Of a DNA stretch of 7,024 bases, positions 5,720-7,024 are shown piece by piece. The notes beneath the pieces are model-generated. The model did no database searches, had not been told where the DNA came from, and saw only the letters and a program-made list of their open reading frames with translations. This DNA is from JBGPFS01 sp041483455 (lineage in GTDB: Bacteria; Chloroflexota; Limnocylindria; Limnocylindrales; CSP1-4), in contig JBGPFS010000129.1 in the NCBI GenBank assembly GCA_041483455.1, positions 1 to 7,024 of the forward strand, given 5' to 3'. A program made the translations under genes and the position numbers. Every line of letters begins with the position of its first letter. Within the stretch, counting starts at the first letter, position 1.

Positions 5720-5954
5720 CCTCGACGATCTCGTCGGCGAGGAGGCCATGCGCTTCGCGGTGGACGGCGATCGCCGCCTCGGCGCTGGGGGCTTCGGCGA
5801 GACAGAAGACCTTGCCGGTCGCCTCGTCATACCAGTAGCGCACGTAGCTCACGCCGTGCTTCCCCTGAACCGCAAGATCGGCTGCGTGGGCCTGGGCCAC
5901 GGCTTCTGCGGTCAGGCCGGGGATCTTCTTGTGGGTGTCGAGGTAGAGGGGCAT
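5703..5954 (-). CDS. DUF4242 (SCO4226-type nickel-binding) family protein
   Basis: The product is 83 residues, MPLYLDTHKKIPGLTAEAVA at the start and EIVEVKEG near the end. It matches my memory of the DUF4242 family: an MPLYLD-type first strand, a central KHGVSYVRYWYDEATGKVFCL core, then EAPSAEAAIAVHREAHG. The family is a small alpha/beta fold, and one Streptomyces member, SCO4226, was described as nickel-binding. His and Cys here (KHG, FCL, HREAHG) could bind metal, which is inference. ATG at 5954-5952 is preceded by AGGAG (5970-5966) and a nearer GAGG. The open frame continues upstream to 6284 but that extension is unlike the family and would cover the divergent promoter region and the OsmC start. 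The 3' end overlaps the convergent cyclase gene by 17 bp, leaving no room for terminators. Confidence 0.83.
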   Translation of the reverse strand: MPLYLDTHKKIPGLTAEAVAQAHAADLAVQGKHGVSYVRYWYDEATGKVFCLAEAPSAEAAIAVHREAHGLLADEIVEVKEGA

Positions 5955-6128
5955 CGGCCTCGTATCTCCTGATGGTGGGACTGCCGGGTCGCCGAAGCAT
6001 GGATGGTGCTCCATGGATCTCAACCGTGCAACAGACACGCGGTGCGTCGGGTCGGAGACAGCGTCACGACCACGGAGCGGCACTACCCTACCCTCGACCG
6101 AACTGAGTGACCGTCGGGAGGAGATCAG
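5955..6128. promoter_or_regulatory. Divergent intergenic region with palindrome
   Basis: This 174-bp gap separates the DUF4242 gene (leftward) from the OsmC gene (rightward) and should hold both promoters. An 18-bp palindrome, CATGGA-TGGTGC-TCCATG (5998-6015), lies 44 bp upstream of the DUF4242 start. On the minus strand TTGAGA (6023-6018) lies just upstream of it, so a bound repressor could block a DUF4242 promoter, though the matching -10 is weak. Towards OsmC, TACCCT appears twice (6084-6089, 6089-6094) as a weak -10 without a good -35. Confidence 0.4.
6116..6123 (+). promoter_or_regulatory. Strong ribosome binding site of the OsmC gene
   Basis: GGGAGGAG lies 5 bases before GTG 6129 and is a near-complete anti-Shine-Dalgarno match, the strongest in the window. 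It fixes the GTG start and suggests high translation. Confidence 0.75.
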
Positions 6129-6626
6129 GTGACCCTGCGCGAGATCCAGGAGCCGATCAAGGCGCACTACCGGGCGGAACCCGACGCGGCGCGGATCACC
6201 CTTCGAGCGACCGGCAGCACGGCCGACGGCGCCATGAGCTGCTCGGTCGACCTCGGGCGCGCGCTCTATGCGGCGGGCGCCCATCCCGGTGTCGGCGGCA
6301 GCGGCAGCGCGGCCTGCTCAGGTGATCTGCTCCTCGCCGCGCTTGCGGCCTGCGCGCAGCTCACCTGCCAGATGGTCGCCGCGAACATGGGACTCGAGGG
6401 CGTGGCCGTCTCGGTCACGGTCGAAGGCGACCTGGACCTGCGTGGGACGCTGGGCACGGCTGACGTGGCGGTCGGCTTCGAGGCGATCCGTATCCGGTTC
6501 GGGCTATCGGGCGATGTGTCCGCCGAGCGCCTCGACAAGCTGAAGGAGCGGACCGAGCGCTACTGCGTCGTCCTCCAGACCCTCCTGGCTCCGCCCCCGA
6601 TCGAGGCGCTCTGGAGCGTCGACTGA
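6129..6626 (+). CDS. OsmC/Ohr-family peroxiredoxin-like protein
   Basis: The 165-residue product has the OsmC layout: an N-terminal beta sheet (residues about 10-50), a Gly/Ser-rich loop, then the helix SGDLLLAALAACAQLTC with C75 at the catalytic position, and a second helix with C146 (ERYCVV). The 71-residue spacing between the two cysteines is near the usual value. Family members reduce organic hydroperoxides using this cysteine pair, with lipoyl or thiol reductants, in the cytoplasm. C63 and C80 are additional cysteines flanking the active-site helix. The second site lacks the usual CPVS-type sequence (here YCVVLQTL), so this is closer to the generic OsmC-like branch than to classical OsmC or Ohr. 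It is divergent from the DUF4242 gene. The two could answer a common stress signal, which is inference. Confidence 0.85.
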   Translation: MTLREIQEPIKAHYRAEPDAARITLRATGSTADGAMSCSVDLGRALYAAGAHPGVGGSGSAACSGDLLLAALAACAQLTCQMVAANMGLEGVAVSVTVEGDLDLRGTLGTADVAVGFEAIRIRFGLSGDVSAERLDKLKERTERYCVVLQTLLAPPPIEALWSVD

Positions 6627-6730
6627 CCGCCGGGATGATCGCGCGGGCCAGGCGACCTCGATTCGAGGGACGCCGTGCCTGGACTCCCGGACCGGCCAGG
6701 TGGCCGCCGACCTCTCCGGCGACAGACAGA

Positions 6731-6778
6731 GCGCGGGTCGCCGCGACCTATGGCGCCGCTGACCCTGTGTGCCCGCGC
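6731..6778. terminator. Possible bidirectional terminator between convergent genes
   Basis: GCGCGGG (6731-6737) and CCCGCGC (6772-6778) form a perfect 7-bp inverted repeat with a 34-base gap. A competing smaller hairpin, GGTCG-CCG-CGACC (6736-6748), overlaps its left arm. On the minus strand TCTGTCTGTC follows the hairpin, a modestly U-rich tail; the plus side has none. The position between two convergent genes suits a terminator, but the loop is long. The rest of 6627-6800 shows only a small CCTCG-ATT-CGAGG hairpin (6656-6668) 29 bases after the OsmC stop, also without a U tract. Confidence 0.25.
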
Positions 6779-6800
6779 AACCTTCGAGCCGGGCGATGCA

Positions 6801-7024
6801 TCACGCCCGTCCCAGTTGCGCCCGACCCGCGGTCGTGCCAGTGGCGCTCCGGGACCGAGGATCCAGCGCGAGCCAGGCCAACGCAGCGCTCACCAGCACG
6901 ACGGCGCAGAAGATCGCGAGGAAGACTGGCTCGAGTGCCTGACCGTCCGCCGCCGCGGCGACGGCCATCGCCAGGATCGTGAGCGCGAGGAGCGGCTGGA
7001 AGACCAGCAGCGGGACCGCCAGCC
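6801..7024 (-). CDS. Membrane protein, C-terminal part (runs off right edge)
   Basis: On the minus strand a frame open from the right edge to TGA 6803-6801 encodes 73 residues. Two hydrophobic helices are clear, about visible residues 1-25 (LAVPLLVFQPLLALTILAMA and on) and 32-53 (PVFLAIFCAVVLVSAALAWL), joined by a short acidic loop, ADGQALE. A polar tail of about 20 residues, DPRSRSATGTT onward, ends the protein. Third positions are mostly G or C, as in neighbouring genes. The start lies outside the window. The pattern would suit the last two helices of an MFS-type transporter or another polytopic protein, but no diagnostic motif is visible and I do not assign a family. Confidence 0.65.
   Translation of the reverse strand, partial: LAVPLLVFQPLLALTILAMAVAAAADGQALEPVFLAIFCAVVLVSAALAWLALDPRSRSATGTTAGRAQLGRA

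Noticed and set aside
4499..5830. Minus-strand ORF of 443 codons opposite the TPR region
   Set aside because: It is a shadow of the TPR coding repeats; repetitive wording in the translation follows the opposite-strand repeats, and it overlaps the DUF4242 gene in another frame.
6693..6706. CGGCCAGGTGGCCG palindrome as the OsmC terminator
   Set aside because: The loop is only two bases, or four if a pair opens, and no U tract follows; such short GC palindromes are expected at this base composition.
6635..6982. Plus-strand ORF of 115 codons after the OsmC gene
   Set aside because: The product is dominated by Arg, Pro and Ala, has no ribosome binding site, and lies opposite the clear membrane-protein frame on the minus strand.

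Overview
The window is G+C-rich DNA with strong third-position G/C bias, GTG starts and tight gene packing. The large cyclase/STAND-ATPase/TPR protein, with its characteristic linker before the P-loop, together with the small DUF4242 protein, resembles uncultured Chloroflexota (for example Limnocylindria/Ellin6529-type lineages). A high-GC actinobacterium cannot be excluded from sequence alone. No rRNA, tRNA, CRISPR array, transposase or phage gene is visible.

Layout, left to right. (1) Bases 1-971 hold the 3' part of a gene for a four-helix membrane protein. A perfect 20-bp tandem duplication at 20-59 appears to break its reading frame. (2) Bases 1093-1791 encode a small secreted protein rich in cysteine, followed by a strong hairpin terminator. 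(3) Bases 1842-2129 are non-coding and carry four direct repeats of CCGCAG spaced exactly 11 bp apart, a likely operator for a PhoB/OmpR- or SARP-type regulator. (4) Bases 2130-2762 encode an ECF sigma factor with no adjacent anti-sigma gene. Its stop codon overlaps the start of a 13-codon ORF. (5) Bases 2763-2953 hold stem-loops, a possible 30-codon ORF with a good ribosome binding site, and a plausible housekeeping-type promoter. (6) Bases 2954-5719 encode a 921-residue protein: a class III nucleotide cyclase-like domain with altered substrate residues, an NB-ARC/STAND ATPase, and TPRs with an exact 40-residue period. It lacks the terminal LuxR helix-turn-helix seen in related regulators. 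(7) A convergent gene for an 83-residue DUF4242 protein (5703-5954, minus strand) overlaps its 3' end by 17 bp. (8) Across a 174-bp divergent intergenic region containing a palindrome lies an OsmC-type peroxiredoxin gene (6129-6626). (9) At the right edge, on the minus strand, is the C-terminal end of a membrane protein (6801 to beyond the edge).

The window reads as a regulatory and stress-related neighbourhood: a transcription initiation factor, a multidomain signalling ATPase, and an OsmC/DUF4242 divergent pair that may share control. No operon of more than one clear gene is visible. No complete new system is demonstrated. The observations most worth following are the 11-bp operator array, the frameshifting duplication, and the cyclase-STAND-TPR protein, whose effector-switch-sensor order resembles NLR-type proteins.
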